From the NCBI GenBank assembly GCA_021767625.1, contig JAASTB010000168.1:1-5330 (forward strand): a stretch of 5,330 nucleotides of DNA. The letters run 5' to 3'. The translations under genes were made by a program, and so were the position numbers. Position 1 is the stretch's first letter. Each line of letters opens with the position of its first letter. This DNA is from Wenzhouxiangella sp. (GTDB lineage Bacteria; Pseudomonadota; Gammaproteobacteria; Xanthomonadales; Wenzhouxiangellaceae). Shown in pieces: positions 5,199 to 5,330 of the stretch. The notes under the pieces are model-generated. The model saw only the letters and a program-made list of their open reading frames with translations, made no database searches and had not been told where the DNA came from.

Positions 5199-5330
5199 AT
5201 GCCCGACTTCATCCTGCCCGCACTCGAGACGGCGAAGATCGACTGGCGCGGCGACACGCCCTTCGCCCCCGAATACGGCGACAGCTACTTCATGCCCGGC
5301 CGGGGCATGGCCGAAAGCGCGGCCGTGTTC
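5199..5330 (+). CDS. mnmC: MnmC/MnmD-type tRNA 5-methylaminomethyl-2-thiouridine biosynthesis protein, N-terminal start (partial)
   Basis: The first 44 residues of a gene that runs out of the window. The pattern IDWRGDTPFAPEYGDSYFMPGRGMAESAAVF aligns with the MnmC N-terminus of E. coli (an aromatic residue, 'GTP', 'FDDVYFS', 'GLEETRYVFL'), which leads into the SAM-dependent methyltransferase domain. MnmC completes the mnm5(s2)U modification at wobble uridine 34 of several tRNAs: a C-terminal FAD oxidase makes nm5U and the N-terminal domain methylates it. Only the N-terminus is visible, so a stand-alone methyltransferase (MnmD) is also possible. The ATG at 5199 is the first ATG or GTG in frame after the TAA at 5127, and no Shine-Dalgarno sequence is evident. 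It is transcribed divergently from the MerC-domain gene, with 108 bases between the start codons. Confidence 0.8.
   Translation, partial: MPDFILPALETAKIDWRGDTPFAPEYGDSYFMPGRGMAESAAVF

Overview
The window is a dense, high-GC (roughly two-thirds G+C) chromosomal segment. It most likely comes from a gammaproteobacterium. GlnE, endonuclease V and the MnmC-type start all read as gammaproteobacterial versions when compared with the E. coli proteins as I remember them. The genus cannot be fixed; a Wenzhouxiangella-, Lysobacter- or Chromatiales-like organism is a guess. There is no insertion sequence, CRISPR array, tRNA or rRNA, and no gap without a gene longer than about 110 bases.

Region 1 (1-4207, plus strand) is one compact operon. 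It runs from the 3' end of a probable amidoligase, through a class-I glutamine-amidotransferase-like (peptidase C26) hydrolase and glnE (glutamine synthetase adenylyltransferase/deadenylylase), to nfi (endonuclease V). The junctions are a GTGA overlap (207-210), an ATGA overlap (989-992) and a TAG directly followed by ATG (3548-3553), so translational coupling is likely. The first three genes share a glutamate/glutamine or amide-bond theme; nfi repairs deaminated DNA bases.

Region 2 (4204-5090, minus strand) holds gcvH (glycine cleavage H protein, lipoyl lysine K65) and, upstream of it, a small four-helix MerC-domain membrane protein. nfi and gcvH converge and overlap by 4 bases. A perfect 10-bp hairpin inside the nfi 3' end may serve as a terminator for both. 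A second hairpin separates the MerC gene from gcvH and overlaps a good extended -10 promoter for gcvH.

Region 3 (5091-5330) is a divergent intergenic region followed by the 5' end of an mnmC/mnmD-type tRNA wobble-uridine modification gene on the plus strand. The intergenic region contains an AT-rich block with a perfect 9-bp inverted repeat (5109-5117 and 5131-5139). Its core strongly resembles the gammaproteobacterial Zur (zinc uptake regulator) box and overlaps -10-like elements on both strands. It is the most interesting signal in the window, because it suggests that the MerC-like protein belongs to zinc homeostasis. No clearly new multi-gene system is visible. The other points of note are the eroded motifs in the C-terminal half of GlnE and the co-transcription of glnE with an amidoligase/hydrolase pair.
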